Assembly: GCF_033807575.1 (NCBI RefSeq)
Contig: NC_084713.1
Span: 22,481,389 to 22,545,388 of the forward strand
DNA: 64,000 nt
Source of the DNA: Cydia pomonella
Lineage: Eukaryota > Arthropoda > Insecta > Lepidoptera > Tortricidae
Direction: 5' to 3'
Shown in pieces: positions 10,646-21,298 of this stretch (the first letter of the stretch is position 1; every line of letters starts with the position of its first letter). Below the pieces are notes generated by a model. That model made no database searches, had not been told where the DNA came from, and saw nothing but the letters and a program-made list of their open reading frames with translations. A program made the position numbers and the translations under genes.

Positions 10646-10916
10646 ATCTTAATTCAATCTTTAGAGTCGACGAATAGAAAAATAAGCTAAGAGTCCCAAA
10701 CCAAGATACCCGAGAACTAAATAAGAAATATATTAATGTTGGCATTATTCTGGTATTTTAATTTGAACCACTCGTTTTCATTACAATTTTGATGTCGATA
10801 GCGACAAATACTTTAACAGTTTGCCAAACTTTGTGCCTCAAATGGCATTATAGTATTCCTCCCTCCTTGCTTCTTTCCCCTCAGTGTGAGGGTCGTGACC
10901 TCCTACTTGGACCACA

Positions 10917-11042
10917 TAATTCCGAATGGCAGATTTCCAGATCGAAATAAACGTCAATTTTGACATGTCGTTTAGTTATCGATCTTTTAAAAATCTTTCC
11001 AAGATCTTAAACATGTCTTAATCATTCTTCGAATCGGGCCGT
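10917..11042. mobile_element. MITE-R fragment
   Basis: Contains GACATGTCGTTTAGTTATCG, the AAGATCTTAAACATGTCTTA block and the terminus CTTCGAATCGGGCCGT; this is one half of the element at 35450. Confidence 0.75.
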
Positions 11043-11186
11043 ATGTCTATAAAGGTACTTACTAGTATAGTTATATAATTAGACATCGGGCTTGGCGGTC
11101 AAGGCCGAAAGCGGTGGGGTGAGTAGAAACGTAAATATATTCTATAGCTACCAATATGTAGGTACTGATAGTACTGTCGGCCTCTT

Positions 11187-11335
11187 AAATATTAAATTTG
11201 TGGCGTTCCATGGTGCCTTGGCGGTTGGTGCTTAGGCTCTTATTAACGACGCTCCAACTAATGCAGTGTTACGAAACGTAATCGCCAACTGCCATTAGAT
11301 ACCTTTTCCCATGGAACGCCACAAATAGATATCGA
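11187..11335. mobile_element. MITE-T
   Basis: Terminal inverted repeats: AAATTTGTGGCGTTCCATGG at about 11194-11213 and CCATGGAACGCCACAAAT at about 11309-11326. The interior is ~95 bp and non-coding. Confidence 0.8.
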
Positions 11336-11543
11336 GCCAGATTCCGATTGAACAACTTGTAAAGTTTTCGAACTGGTTTTGATATGAGCTGAACAATCGT
11401 CTAGGTGATTGGCGCGTCTAGCGTACGTTCGCACGACTTTTGTCTTTATTTCGCATGCACCAATCATTGTGAGCGATTTACAAGGTCGTATCAAAATGAG
11501 ATCAAAACTGTAACATGTAATTAATTTCGAATCAGGCTCCTGT
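11333..11543. mobile_element. MITE-U (palindromic)
   Basis: Two inverted arms of about 85 bp: GATTCCGATTGAACAACTTG...TTTTGATATGAGC on the left and ATTTACAAGGTCGTATC...TCGAATCAGGCTCC on the right, centred near 11420. The minus-strand ORF across 11258-11665 just reads through it. The tandem array at 57610 is built from a related arm. Confidence 0.7.
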
Positions 11544-11950
11544 TGTAATGCCAGCTTCTTGAATAATAAATAATCTAATATTAGATATCGACCGTTACAA
11601 GATAGATATCGGATGATGTTAATCCTACTAATTGGGTACTTGATACATCTTGAATATTGTAGCAAAATTAAGCAAAATGGATAGAAAATGAGCCATCCAT
11701 TTTAAAAAAAGTGGAAATTAAAGAGACATATTGCGATTATAAAAAATATAAGGCTCCAAAGTGTGAATTTTATTTTTTACTTTCGAAAGAAAGAAGCAAA
11801 TTCCATTCGATTTCTTATATTTAATTGAAAAATAAATTGTATGACAACTATATACATATATGCAATATTTCAGGGTCAAAATAGCAATTTTCTTGATCTT
11901 CCATACATTTAGGACAGACTAATGTAATGTGACGTCACAGTACAATATCA
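11544..11950. other. No gene recognised
   Basis: AT-rich intergenic sequence without supported features. Confidence 0.5.
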
Positions 11951-12070
11951 TTTTGTTTATTTATTTATTTTATTTTATTTTATTGATTAGGGAAACAAAC
12001 AGCACAACATAATTCTTATAGCCTAAGAAAGGTATTTTTCACCACACCAAGTGGAAATAAAGGCTTTCTT
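11951..12070 (-). mobile_element. LINE 3'-end scrap
   Basis: TTTATTT/TTTTA repeats followed by GATTAGGGAAACAAACAGC look, on the minus strand, like a LINE 3' UTR ending in AAAATA-type repeats. Only about 100 bp is recognisable. Confidence 0.45.
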
Positions 12071-12099
12071 GATTATTCAAAAACGAATGAGAAAGTTGC

Positions 12100-12490
12100 A
12101 TTTTATCCACATGTGGGGCAAAGTAATCAGATGCAAATATTAAGTTGTTTCGTTATGTTAACTGGTAAAATTGACTTTTAAACGAAGATTTTAATGATAC
12201 ATTTTTTATTACATTCATTTGGATTTGATTTATTTTGATTTTATTGATATTTCGTAGCTAGTATAATTCTCGCGATGGTGTGGTGAAAATTTTTGTGTTT
12301 GTTTAACCCTCGTGCCTTGAAACCCTCGCAACGCTCAAGATTCCACTCCTCGAACCACTCACTGAGCTCGTGGTTCAATTTTGGAATCTTTCGCTTGCTC
12401 GGGTATCAATATTAGCACGAGCGGTTAAACAACAACTTTGCCCCCTTGTAAAACAAATAACTATTAACACATTAGCCAAAACAGTTTCCA
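12100..12490. repeat. Dispersed repeat with inverted sub-blocks
   Basis: Holds CCCTCGTGCCTTGAAACCCT and the later GCACGAGCGGTTAAACAACA...CCCCTTGTAAAACAAATAACT. The last part recurs near 33548-33605 in intron 2 of the transporter gene (GCACGAGAGGTTAAATATC...CCTTGTAAAACAAATAACT), so it is an interspersed element, probably a MITE. Confidence 0.55.
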
Positions 12491-13935
12491 CTGGAAGTTA
12501 ATTTCAATTTATTTATTTATTTATACATACATTTATACATTAAGTTAGAGGCGTTTCAATCGTTGAGCGCGAGCGTCAGACTTTAACTCTCATTTCTGAC
12601 CTCTGTGTTGCTTAAATGCCATGAGCCCTAGACATTTGATCCGCAAGAAAATCAAGATCGTTTGACATTATTTACAAAAAACTGTCAAGTAGCCAGTTGC
12701 TGAGTAGAAGCCTTAAATCTCATTTCACTAAATAAACTCGACGGCAATTTTAATAACAATACTTCGTGAGACACGGGCATATTAAATAAATGGGTCAGTC
12801 TTTTACCATTTTAAATCGAAGAGTGCTTAGACAGGTTTCACTTCGGGAGCACGTGTCGAAGAGCAATTGGCCACAGAGAGCTGCACCCACAGTCTGCGTC
12901 GGTTCATCAACGCGTGTTTCCGTTGAAGATCCTCGTTAGAGAGCGAAACATGTCGAGCAATTATCAGAAATCAGAAATCATCGCATTTATTCGTGATAAA
13001 CAAACAAAAGTAAGAGATAACAAAAGAAAGAGATTATTAAACAGAATAAATAAATAGTTTACCACTGAAATGGTCCCGCCTCAGCATAAATGCTAACCCA
13101 AAAGTCAGCGCTGATCTCCCGGCGAGACCATTTGTTGTCAAGCTCACCATACTTATTAACCTATCGAATGAGCTAATGCTTTTACGGATACTGGAAAGCG
13201 ATATGTAAACATACTACATACCTATACGAGGCCTGGATGTTAGTGAGATGACGATATGAGTTGTGCTGGTGTCCGACTTTATTACCTACCTACATATAAC
13301 ATGAGTATCACATGATTATCCACCTGGTTTCTTGAGCTTAATAGTCGCCTCCAAACCTCCCCTTATAGCGACCCCATTCCTCACACAAAGTTTACCTTAA
13401 GTTCATATTAGCCTCACTGGATCACTGTTCACTCTGAGTACTGATAACGTTGGTCACAATATACCAGAGACACATCATTATTTTAATAACACCATAAGAA
13501 CGTTCTTGACTAGATCTAAAAGCAAATATCCCTGCCTCGTAGATTTGTTCGCACACAACCTCCTTTTTCCTACTGTCGTTTTCATCTACCCTCTCAACTT
13601 CCGTCAAAAAATCCCAATAACCTAGAAGCGGTTACTTAACTTAAACGTGACTACTAGCGCCATCTACTCCATGACGTTGGCAAATATTAGCTGGTTCGCA
13701 ATACGTTCGCGACACCATTTGTGGGTCACGAACGCAGCTGTACGACACGGCATAAACTGTACTCACGTAATACCCGTCACGTAAGACCAGTTTTAATACA
13801 TTTAATAATCCTTACAACATTTTTTAAGAATTTTAATTTATTTAAGTCACCATTTCAAAAGCCTGGAACAATAATTCAATTCTCATAAACTCAAGTCTGA
13901 ATAAAATGTAGTATAAACAAAAAAACTAGAGCTCC
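12491..13935. other. No gene recognised
   Basis: About 1.4 kb with only short ORFs. A small LINE-tail-like piece (repeats of TCAGAAATC, then CGCATTTATTCGTGATAAAC) lies at about 12965-13010. Nothing else could be supported. Confidence 0.45.
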
Positions 13936-14135
13936 TTGCATTTGAAGAAAGAAAGAAGAAAGAAAGAAAGAAAATAAATTTATTCAGGACGCTTACAATG
14001 TTGCTTAAATCTATTGAAACACATTTATTAGTAAAAAATATAAACGTCACTGAAAAGGTGTCCCCTCAACTTGATGTCAAGTTACCTTTCAGGTATCTTG
14101 ACGCTGGTCTTCCGTGGAGACCTGTCCAAGCGATC
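13935..14135 (-). mobile_element. LINE 3'-end fragment with GAAA-type tail
   Basis: AAGAAAGAAAGAAAGAAAAT repeats at 13947-13975 precede TAAATTTATTCAGGACGCTT, which on the minus strand reads as a retroposon 3' UTR ending in short repeats. Confidence 0.5.
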
Positions 14136-14530
14136 GCGTCTGTACGTAAACAGTTTGTTAGCATAACTTAGTTAGGTAATAAATTAAATGTCATTTTCAT
14201 CTGTAGAGTTTTCTGAAATTGAATCAAACAATTATTCGACTCATTTCATTAATTAAACGCGTGAGAAAGTTTTCTACTAATAATTAGTTTTTACTTTTCG
14301 GCAAACGAGGTTGAGCTAAAATAATTAATTATTTTTTTCTTCTGGTCGACTGTAATCGTTGAATTAACATTTCTTATACCAAACTGTAATTTGAGACTTT
14401 TCATGTATGGGCTCTCAACTATAATATTCATTTCGAAACGGTTTAGTCAACTATAATGAAATTGAACAATCACAGCCGCGGCCCAGAGGATGAAACAAAA
14501 CGATAGTACGAGAGAGACAATTGAGAGTTA
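14136..14530. other. No gene recognised
   Basis: AT-rich sequence with no supported features. Confidence 0.5.
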
Positions 14531-14652
14531 CGGCCCGATTCGAACAAGTTTTATAAGATGTCACAGCGATACGATACTGATCTGTCAGTATCAAAACTGA
14601 TGTTTTTGGTTGAAAATGCACATCGTATAAGCATTATTAGAATCGGGCCGTT
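14531..14652. mobile_element. Small TIR element (CGGCCCGATTC ends)
   Basis: ACGGCCCGATTCGAACAAG at the left is inverted as AGAATCGGGCCGTT at the right, 122 bp apart. The middle holds the inverted pair GATACGATACTGATC and related bases. The ends resemble MITE-R but the interior differs. Confidence 0.7.
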
Positions 14653-15000
14653 ATTTTATCTAGTCGCTAGCGAATGTCGTTGTAATGGTACTTGAGTGGC
14701 ATTCGATCGAACGTATCAAACGTTTTCAGATATTATTAATTTAACGATGCTCTTATTTATTATTTCACTTATTAATAAGTCACTTTTAATGATATAGTTA
14801 TTTACCTATGTACCTCCTCGTTACATTATGTACAAGACCTATCTATTATGAACGACTATCTGCCCTTATAATAAGTGAACTGTGTGATTAAATTATTATT
14901 CAGACGCCAATTAAGACATTTTTTGTTGGATAGACCGTTGTATTCTTGTTAGTGATTATATATCAGTGTTAGTGTATGAGATCTTCTTTCTTTCTTTTTA
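14653..15000. other. No gene recognised
   Basis: AT-rich sequence with no supported features. Confidence 0.5.
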
Positions 15001-15043
15001 GGGTTCCGTAGTCAACTAGGAACCCTTATAGTTTCGCCATGTC

Positions 15044-15074
<31 letters not shown>

Positions 15075-15692
15075 GGCTTTGCTCCGTGGTCGTTAGTGCT
15101 AGAAAGCTGAAATTCGGCATGGATATATAAATCAATAAAGCCGACAAAGTAGTACAATAAAATCTAAAAATTTAGTTTTTATGAGGGTACCTCCCCTACA
15201 CGTAAAGTGGGGGTGAATTTTTTTTCTGCTTAAACCCTACAGTGTGGGGTATCGTTGGAAAGGGCTTTCAAAACTAATAGGGGTCTTTAACAAACATTTT
15301 TTGATAAAGTGAATATATTCGGAGATAATCGCTCCGAAAGAAAAAAAAAATGTGTCCCCCCCCCTCTAACTTTTGAACCATAGGCCCAAAAAATATGGAA
15401 AAAATCGTGGAAGTAGAGCTTAAGAAAGACTTTAAATGAAAACTATAGCGGACATGATCATGATCAGTTTAGCTGTTTTTGAGTTATCGCAAAAAGTTTC
15501 CCCTTCATAGTAAAAAGACTTTAATTAGGTACTGATTATGCTACCTATTTGTTTAACTCGCGTGAAAGGTACCGTTTCATCCCTTGGTTAACAATTTACT
15601 ATACTTTAAGCTCCAGTTTAGCTTATTGTGACGGAAGAGTAACTACGGAACCCTACACTGAGCGTGGCCCGACATGCTCTCGGCCGGTTTTT
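15000..15692 (+). mobile_element. Interspersed element V (~690 bp)
   Basis: Begins AGGGTTCCGTAGTCAACTAG, has GTCTGTCTGTCTGTC at 15048-15072, a poly-A then TGTGTCCCCCC block near 15345-15365, and ends ACGGAACCCTACACTGAGCG...GGCCGGTTTTTT. A partial inverted copy at 58441-58660 hosts the large LINE. It encodes nothing, and its class is uncertain. Confidence 0.75.
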
Positions 15693-15996
15693 TTTTTACT
15701 AATGTGGTGCTGTTTGTAGATGATTTTGCAATAAACGTTTTTCTATTCTTTTTTATTCTATATGAACAATATAAAAGGTGTAAGTAACAAAAATAGTGGG
15801 GATTAGTTTAAGGGCTTAAAAATTATACGAACAATGTTTGGTCTTTGTATGGAGGGTTGGCCGACTTGGGTGACTTGCCCAATAGAAAATTTTTTTCTTT
15901 CGCGTTTTTTTTTCTACCTTTTCCTGATCTGAACGCGATACCAGATATGCGTTTAAACGGATCCTCACTTTTTTGTTATAACTTGTATATATTTGG

Positions 15997-16060
15997 ACGA
16001 TCCCAAGCTCCCATGAGCCTTGGCCAAATGCCGGGACAACGTTAGGAAGATGATGATTGT
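15997..16060 (+). mobile_element. SINE-B 3' scrap
   Basis: CCCATGAGCCTTGGCCAAAT and GCCGGGACAACGTTAGGAAG match the last ~45 bp of the SINE at 44115. Confidence 0.65.
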
Positions 16061-16093
16061 CATGCCATTTACACACGTCTGCAAATTTTCATC

Positions 16094-16318
16094 GTGTCGT
16101 TACGATACGACGAATTCATCAAGACCATCATAGAAGGGAAAGTAGAAGGAAGGAGAAATAGAGGAGCCAAGAAGGGCATACATGGATCAAGTGAAGGAGA
16201 AAGAGAACATCGTGTCGTATCAGGCCGTCAAGGAAGAGGCCACAGAAAGGCATGCCAGGAGATTGCTTCACCGACAAGAGCGCAGCTCTTAAATTTATGA
16301 TGATGATGATGCATTCAG
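16094..16318 (+). mobile_element. LINE C-terminus ending in ATG repeats
   Basis: In broken frames the plus strand reads FIKTIIEGKVEGRRNRGAKK, then DQVKEKENIVSYQAVKE and RRLLHRQERSS before a stop, and ends in GATGATGATGATG. A related remnant is in intron 1 of the transporter gene (34185-34507). The pattern is that of a dead LINE protein C-terminus; frameshifts break the ORF near 16190. Confidence 0.7.
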
Positions 16319-16396
16319 CTTCATCGGAAACCGAAAAGTCGCTCAAATTTAACTTGCAAGATTTGACCGGTACATAAACACATTAAAACACAGCAA

Positions 16397-16605
16397 GACG
16401 ACCGATCTGGCCTAGTGGGTTCAAATTCTGGTAAGGGCATTTATTCGTGTGATGAGCATGGATTGTTTCTATGTATTTAAGTATTTATAAATATTTATAT
16501 ATTATATAAATCATTGTCTAAGTACCCTTAAGACAAGCCTTATTGAGCTAACTGTGGGACTTAGTCAATTTGTTTAATAATGTCCTATAATATTTATTTC
16601 TTATT
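16397..16605 (+). mobile_element. SINE-A with deletion in its head
   Basis: Starts GACGACCGATCTGGCCTAGT and jumps from there directly to GGGTTCAAATTCTGG, so the part between boxes A and B is lost; a second deletion removes the segment after TGAGCATGG. The 3' end is normal. Confidence 0.8.
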
Positions 16606-16849
16606 ATTTAAGTTAAATAAAAGCTGGTATAAATAGGCTTTGAAGGTATTTCACTTATATCGAAATGAAAAAGAAAAGTTTCAAAAGTAAAGGGAAAAAC
16701 ATGGGTATGAACCATGATCTTCCGTTTGAAAACACACATCTAGCTGTCTCGTTATTCTTTTTTTGGAACTCTCGGTATTTTGTATATGCTTGAAACACAA
16801 TATATTCACCTTAGCGCGCAGAATAAGGAGACCAATTCGAAATTAAATA

Positions 16850-17081
16850 AAAAATAAAATAAAATAAATATTATAGCACTTTATTACACAAATTGACTAA
16901 GTCCCACAGTAAGCTCAATAAGGCTTGTGTTGAGGGTACTTAGACAACGATATATATAATATATAAATATTTATAAATACTTAAATCCATAGAAAACACC
17001 CATGACTCAGGAACAAATCCATGCTCATCACAAGAATACATGCCCTTACCAGGATTTGAACCCGGGACCATCAGCTTATAA
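16850..17081 (-). mobile_element. SINE-A, lacks the 5' end of its head
   Basis: Minus-strand copy from the TTTA tail through the box B (GGATTTGAACCCGGG) to CCATCAGCTTA, where it stops before box A. Confidence 0.85.
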
Positions 17082-17354
17082 ATTAAATTTATATTTTTAA
17101 ATCAAAATAGCATCTATAATATGTTAACTCGCTATCAACTTTTAAATAAAATAGCATTTTAATACTTATCAACCGGTCGTTCGTCTTGTTCGCGCTAATA
17201 CAGGTTGAGCAAATAAGAGTGATATATTTTGTTTTTAAATTTAAATTATGTTAAGTGCAAATTTTACTTAATATTTTTAATGAAATATATTATTGTGGGT
17301 TGGCATTTGTATACGGAATATAATATCTGCCAAATGTTTACCTCTACCAGCAAG

Positions 17355-17590
17355 CAATACAGATAAAGATAGTTTATTATTCAAGTAGGCATATTACAAT
17401 GCGCTTATGAACGTCAAATAAAGCTACACCGATTCTAACCCTACACCTCTGACCCGAGAAGATTTAAATCCCCCCTCAATTGGAGGAGGGTATCCCAATA
17501 TGGACTGGCAAGAAACTCGGCGGGACACATCTTTTCATAACATTACATCTTATAATTAACATGCATTAAATAAGAAAAATAAAATACATT
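17355..17590 (-). mobile_element. LINE-like 3' end, family X
   Basis: Inverted counterpart of 4585-4810: GATAAAGATAGTTTATTATT at the start, GGGTATCCCAATATGGACTG and CTCGGCGGGACACATCTTTT further on. Confidence 0.65.
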
Positions 17591-17832
17591 TTTTTTCTCA
17601 AATATTTGTGTTGTTTAAAACACGTTGTTTGCTCGATTAATTTCATTTGCGAAAAAGTGACAGTGATTGGCACCCGAATTCCCAAAATTTTGCAGCTCCT
17701 GATTTATTTTTGTAGGGTATCTATAATTAAGTGTCTTTGCTAACGAGCTGATGAAATTTAATCAGTAAAAGCCGACTATCCGACACAAATTTACTAAGAT
17801 AACGCTGAAAATATGAAAAAATATGCTGAAAA

Positions 17833-18321
17833 TTGCATTTGCCTACTGTTAGAGGTAGGCATAATAATATGTCAGACATTATATTCCGCATGGATTTCCC
17901 AACCCTGAATAATATATTTTTAAAACAATACCTAATAATCTTTGAACTAAGTAAAGTCAAAATTACAAAATTTATATCTTCCTATTTGCCCACCCTGTAT
18001 TTAAAAACAAGAATAAGCGAAATGCACGCACGAATCAAAAAAAAACATCAATTAGGTATCATTTTGACATCAAAATGTATATTTGAATTGGCTACAAAGA
18101 CGAAAGAAAAACCTCACGAACACTTTTTTTCTCATTTTGTCAACGCCAGAGTTGCGGTCCAGATAACACGATCTGATTGCGCCCGCTTTACGACCGAGCA
18201 CCAACGACTATACGTCTCTACTGACACGTCATTTATTGTATTATTGTTGAAGATGCGACCAAAGAGAATAATAAACACTATCTTCTCTGTTATATCTTCT
18301 CTGTGCTATGATGTAGGTTGA
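17833..18321 (+). CDS. Unrecognised 162-residue open frame
   Basis: An uninterrupted ATG-started frame in AT-rich DNA. The predicted protein is rich in Lys, Ile, Ser and Leu, has no signal peptide or membrane pattern that I would trust, and matches no family I recognise. The second half (from about 18110) is less AT-rich than the first. No Kozak-like context, splice sites or poly-A signal clearly goes with it. It may be a chance frame or a piece of a repeat; I would not call it a gene without transcript evidence. Confidence 0.15.
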   Translation: MHLPTVRGRHNNMSDIIFRMDFPTLNNIFLKQYLIIFELSKVKITKFISSYLPTLYLKTRISEMHARIKKKHQLGIILTSKCIFELATKTKEKPHEHFFSHFVNARVAVQITRSDCARFTTEHQRLYVSTDTSFIVLLLKMRPKRIINTIFSVISSLCYDVG

Positions 18322-18379
18322 AAACTAGTGGTGGTTTTTAATATTCATAAAATCAATCTTTATTTTTATTATAATATCA

Positions 18380-18490
18380 GATGGCAGTCGCTTTCGTAAA
18401 AACTAGTGCCTACGCCAAATCTTGGGATTAGTTGTCAAGCGGACCCTAGGCTCCTATGAGCCGTGGCAAAATGCCGGGACAACGCGAGCG
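18380..18490 (+). mobile_element. SINE-B 3' half
   Basis: AGATGGCAGTCGCTTTCGTA through AATGCCGGGACAACGCGAG matches 44319-44429 with few differences; the tRNA-like head is absent. Confidence 0.8.
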
Positions 18491-18732
18491 TTCACCACAC
18501 GATACGATATTTATTTTTACACCTTGGTGAAAAAAAAACAATACAACGAATAAGTAAAGTTTTTTTTTATTTACAGATAAAAATTGCGAGTTGCTTTAAA
18601 ACTTTAATGTCTGCCAGTGTGCCAGTTAGGTATGTCTAAACCAAGACGTAGCATGGAGGCATCACAGATAAAAAGGTGGTTGTTCATTAAGTTATAACAG
18701 ATACTAATTTTCACTAGTCATTATCTCTAAAA

Positions 18733-19010
18733 AAACCGGCCAAGTGCGAGTCCGACTCGCACAGGAGGGATTCCGTACCATTATCTATAAAAACGGTCAC
18801 CCATCCAAGTACTGACCCCGCCCGACGTTGCTTAACTTCGGTGATTGGATGAGAACCTCGAGATTGGAAAGAAATATTTATTTTATTCTGTCTTTAGTAT
18901 TGGTTGTTATAGCGGCAATATAAATACATAATCTGTAGAAATTTCAACTGGCTAACTATCACGGTTCATGAGATACAGCCTGGTGACAGACGGACGGACT
19001 GATCGAGTTC
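18733..19010 (+). mobile_element. Interspersed element W carrying a 5S rRNA-derived segment
   Basis: Starts ACCGGCCAAGTGCGAGTCCG, passes through a 5S-like block, then ATTTTATTCTGTCTTTAGTA, ATCACGGTTCATGAGATACA and GACAGACGGACGGACTG. Its start resembles the ends of the elements at 25370 and 56045 (inverted), so these non-coding repeats form a related group. Confidence 0.7.
18794..18860 (-). pseudogene. 5S rRNA-derived segment (about nt 29-95)
   Basis: The minus strand reads like the middle of eukaryotic 5S rRNA: GGTTCTCATCCAATCACCGA, then AGTTAAGCAACGTCGGGCGG and AGTACTTGGATGGGTGACCG. It spans the internal control region (boxes A and C), with several substitutions from the canonical sequence as I know it. 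Both ends of the 5S molecule are missing, so it cannot give a working rRNA. It is embedded in, and probably part of, a dispersed repeat. Confidence 0.8.
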
Positions 19011-19344
19011 AGGAAACTGTATATGACATTTTATTCTCTAAATGCGGTAAAGAATACCCACCTTTAAAAGCTACCGGATTTAATTGCCCCACGGTGTATA
19101 TAACAGAGATACATAGAAAACGTCCATAACTCAGGAACTTTACTGAACTCTAGCGAAATATTTTTTCATTATTTCCTGAACCTGTAACAACTTTATTTCG
19201 TGTTCCGCCATTTTGTGTCGGCGGTCTGACGGTTCATTGTTCCACGATTCAATTTGTACGGCTTAGTGACGAGAATAGGTCCCAGTGGTCTAAATAAGCT
19301 TCTGTAAAATAATTCGTTTTAAAAATACACCGATTTATAAAATA

Positions 19345-20670
19345 CACCGGTGCAGCAGGACGTCGACGCCGCAGTCAGGTGGTCGCACGACAATGGTATA
19401 GTGTTAAACTCAGACAAAAACCAAGCTACTAATTTTACACTCACCTTATTTAAATCCTTCCTGTTCACCAGAGCCAACAATAGTGACACATGACTTCTCC
19501 TGTTTCCATAATAGTCTTATTAGTTGCCAATGTAAGCCAATTGAGCGTGTTAAATGCATAACTTATCTTGGCATGAGAATCGATGAAAACTGTTCTTGGT
19601 CATCTCATACAGATTACATCTGCAGTAAATTAAGAGTCCTACTTGGTAGATTTTACCATCTAAGATATAGAGTCCTAATAAGCACCCTTAAATGTATTTA
19701 TAATTCACTTGTAGAAACGATTATAGGTTACTCTCTGGATTGTTACGGACTCACTTTTAAAACTAATATAGAAAAGATTGAAAAATTACAAACAAGATTT
19801 TGACTCAGTCCAAAGGCGCGCTGTGCGAATCGTTGACGATCCCAAACTCACAAGCGGTATTGAACCTTTAAGTCGAAGGAGAGACTTTGCCTCCTTGTGT
19901 GTGTTCTACCGCTTGTACAATGGGCTGTGCTCTGAGGAATTGTTTGACATGATGCCGACGGCCACTTTCTATCACCGCACCGCTCGCCGTCGGCAGGGTG
20001 TTCATCCTCACACCTTAGAACCTAAATGGTCGCGTACTGTGCGGTTCAAGAGGAATTTCCTCCCGCGGACGCTCTGGCTGTGGAATGAGCTCCCTTCCGA
20101 GGTTTTTCCGAGGGTCTACAGTATCGGGTCCTTAAAAAAAGGAGTGTACAGGTTTTTAAAGGGTCGGCAACGCGCATGTAACACCTCTGAAGTTGCAGGC
20201 GTCCATAGGCTGCAGTGGCTGCTTACCATCAGGCGGGCCGTATGCTTGTTTGCCACCGTCGTGGTATAAAAAAAAAAAAGATTTCTAAAGCTATTAGTTA
20301 ACAATAAACTAAAAACAAATATAAAAATGATTATTACAAGTTATTTAAAATATGTAAAATTCATCCGGCAACCCTAAGACACAAATATTTATTTTTAGTT
20401 AGACAACACGGCAGTCAAGAGAGTAACTTATATCAAATGAGCCATAATCATGGCACCAGGTCTATAGCTGCAGGTAAGTATGCTGTTCTCAGAGTAAGCA
20501 ATTACTATGGGGACAGGCTCATCGAGAAGCGCTTACCATACTTACTCAACGCCTTGTCTGTAACTATCAGACAGGAGAAAAATAAAAATAAATTTAAACT
20601 TTCTTCCAACATTACCTTGATAGCATTTAACACAAACCTATCCAATTTTTGCCTCTAAAAATAATTAGAC
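19345..20670 (+). mobile_element. LINE C-terminal fragment, split by a second LINE
   Basis: Part 1 (19345-19800) encodes DVDAAVRWSHDNGIVLNSDK and, in another frame, CITYLGMRIDENCSWSSH and on to KLQTRF; this is the RT region after the catalytic core. Part 2 (from 20276) resumes in frame after the foreign insert and later gives NHGTRSIAAGKYAVLRVSNY and GDRLIEKRLPYLLNAL. Stops and frameshifts near 19450 and 20375 show that it is decayed. Confidence 0.8.
19800..20275 (+). mobile_element. Second LINE fragment, nested; source of the family D tail
   Basis: Encodes a LINE C-terminus (SVQRRAVRIVDDPKLTSGIE, DFASLCVFYRLYNGLCSEEL, LWNELPSEVF) open to the stop at 20267-20269, then an A-rich tail. AAGATTT is found both immediately before (19793-19799) and immediately after it (about 20279-20285), a target-site duplication. 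Its last ~115 bp, from GGGTCGGCAACGCGCATGTA to GGTATAAAAAA, match the 3' ends of the family D retroposons. Confidence 0.85.
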
Positions 20671-20970
20671 TTTATGATTATCATGTACCTAACCTAGCTA
20701 TAGCCCCACGGATCCCACAGTCAAACTGTGCAAACAGTTTTGTGGGACGTTGTATTTAATATTAAGTCAGTATTCACTGTATTTTATTGAAAAAAAAATA
20801 TATATATATCGCCGACTATAGCTATGTACCTCACCCCGCGAGAGGAAATTGTCTACCATTGACGTATAATAAAAAAATTGACGTCCAAAGCCAAAGAGAT
20901 ATGTCAAACCGATATTAGAAAATACGTTCTTATAAGAGTTATAAGTATAAGTATTTCATACAAAACTAAA
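20671..20970. other. LINE 3' flank and AT-rich spacer
   Basis: Probably includes the 3' UTR of the split LINE. It carries an imperfect hairpin (TCCCACAGTCAAACTGTG with CAGTTTTGTGGGA, about 20713-20748) and a run of TA repeats at about 20803. Confidence 0.4.
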
Positions 20971-21034
20971 CTTCACTAGACTTAAACCGACCGGGATATG
21001 AACCGTGATTACCTTTTATAGAGCTCAAATTTTT

Positions 21035-21298
21035 TTTATTTTTTTTTATAGGACAATTATTACACAAATTGACTAAGTCCCACAGTAAGCTCAATAAGGC
21101 TTGTGTTGAGGGTACTTAGACAACGATATATATAATATATAAATATTTATAAATACTTAAATACATAGAAAACACCCATGACTCAGGAACAAATATCCAT
21201 GCTCATCACACGAATAAATGCCCTTACCAGGATTTGAACCCAGGACCATCAGCTTCGTAGGCAGGGTCACTACCCACTAGGCCAAACCGGTCGTCAAA
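21035..21298 (-). mobile_element. SINE-A, full copy
   Basis: Complete minus-strand copy from TATAGGACAATTATTACACA to CCAAACCGGTCGTC, with box B (GGATTTGAACCCAGG) and box A regions in place. It lies beside the repeat GACTTAAACCGACCGGGATA (20985-21020) that also flanks the copy at 466. Confidence 0.85.

Noticed and set aside
11258..11665. 135-codon minus-strand gene
   Set aside because: It reads through two palindromic MITEs and has no recognisable domain.
18794..18860. Functional 5S rRNA gene
   Set aside because: Both termini of 5S are missing and there are several substitutions; it is a derived segment in a repeat.
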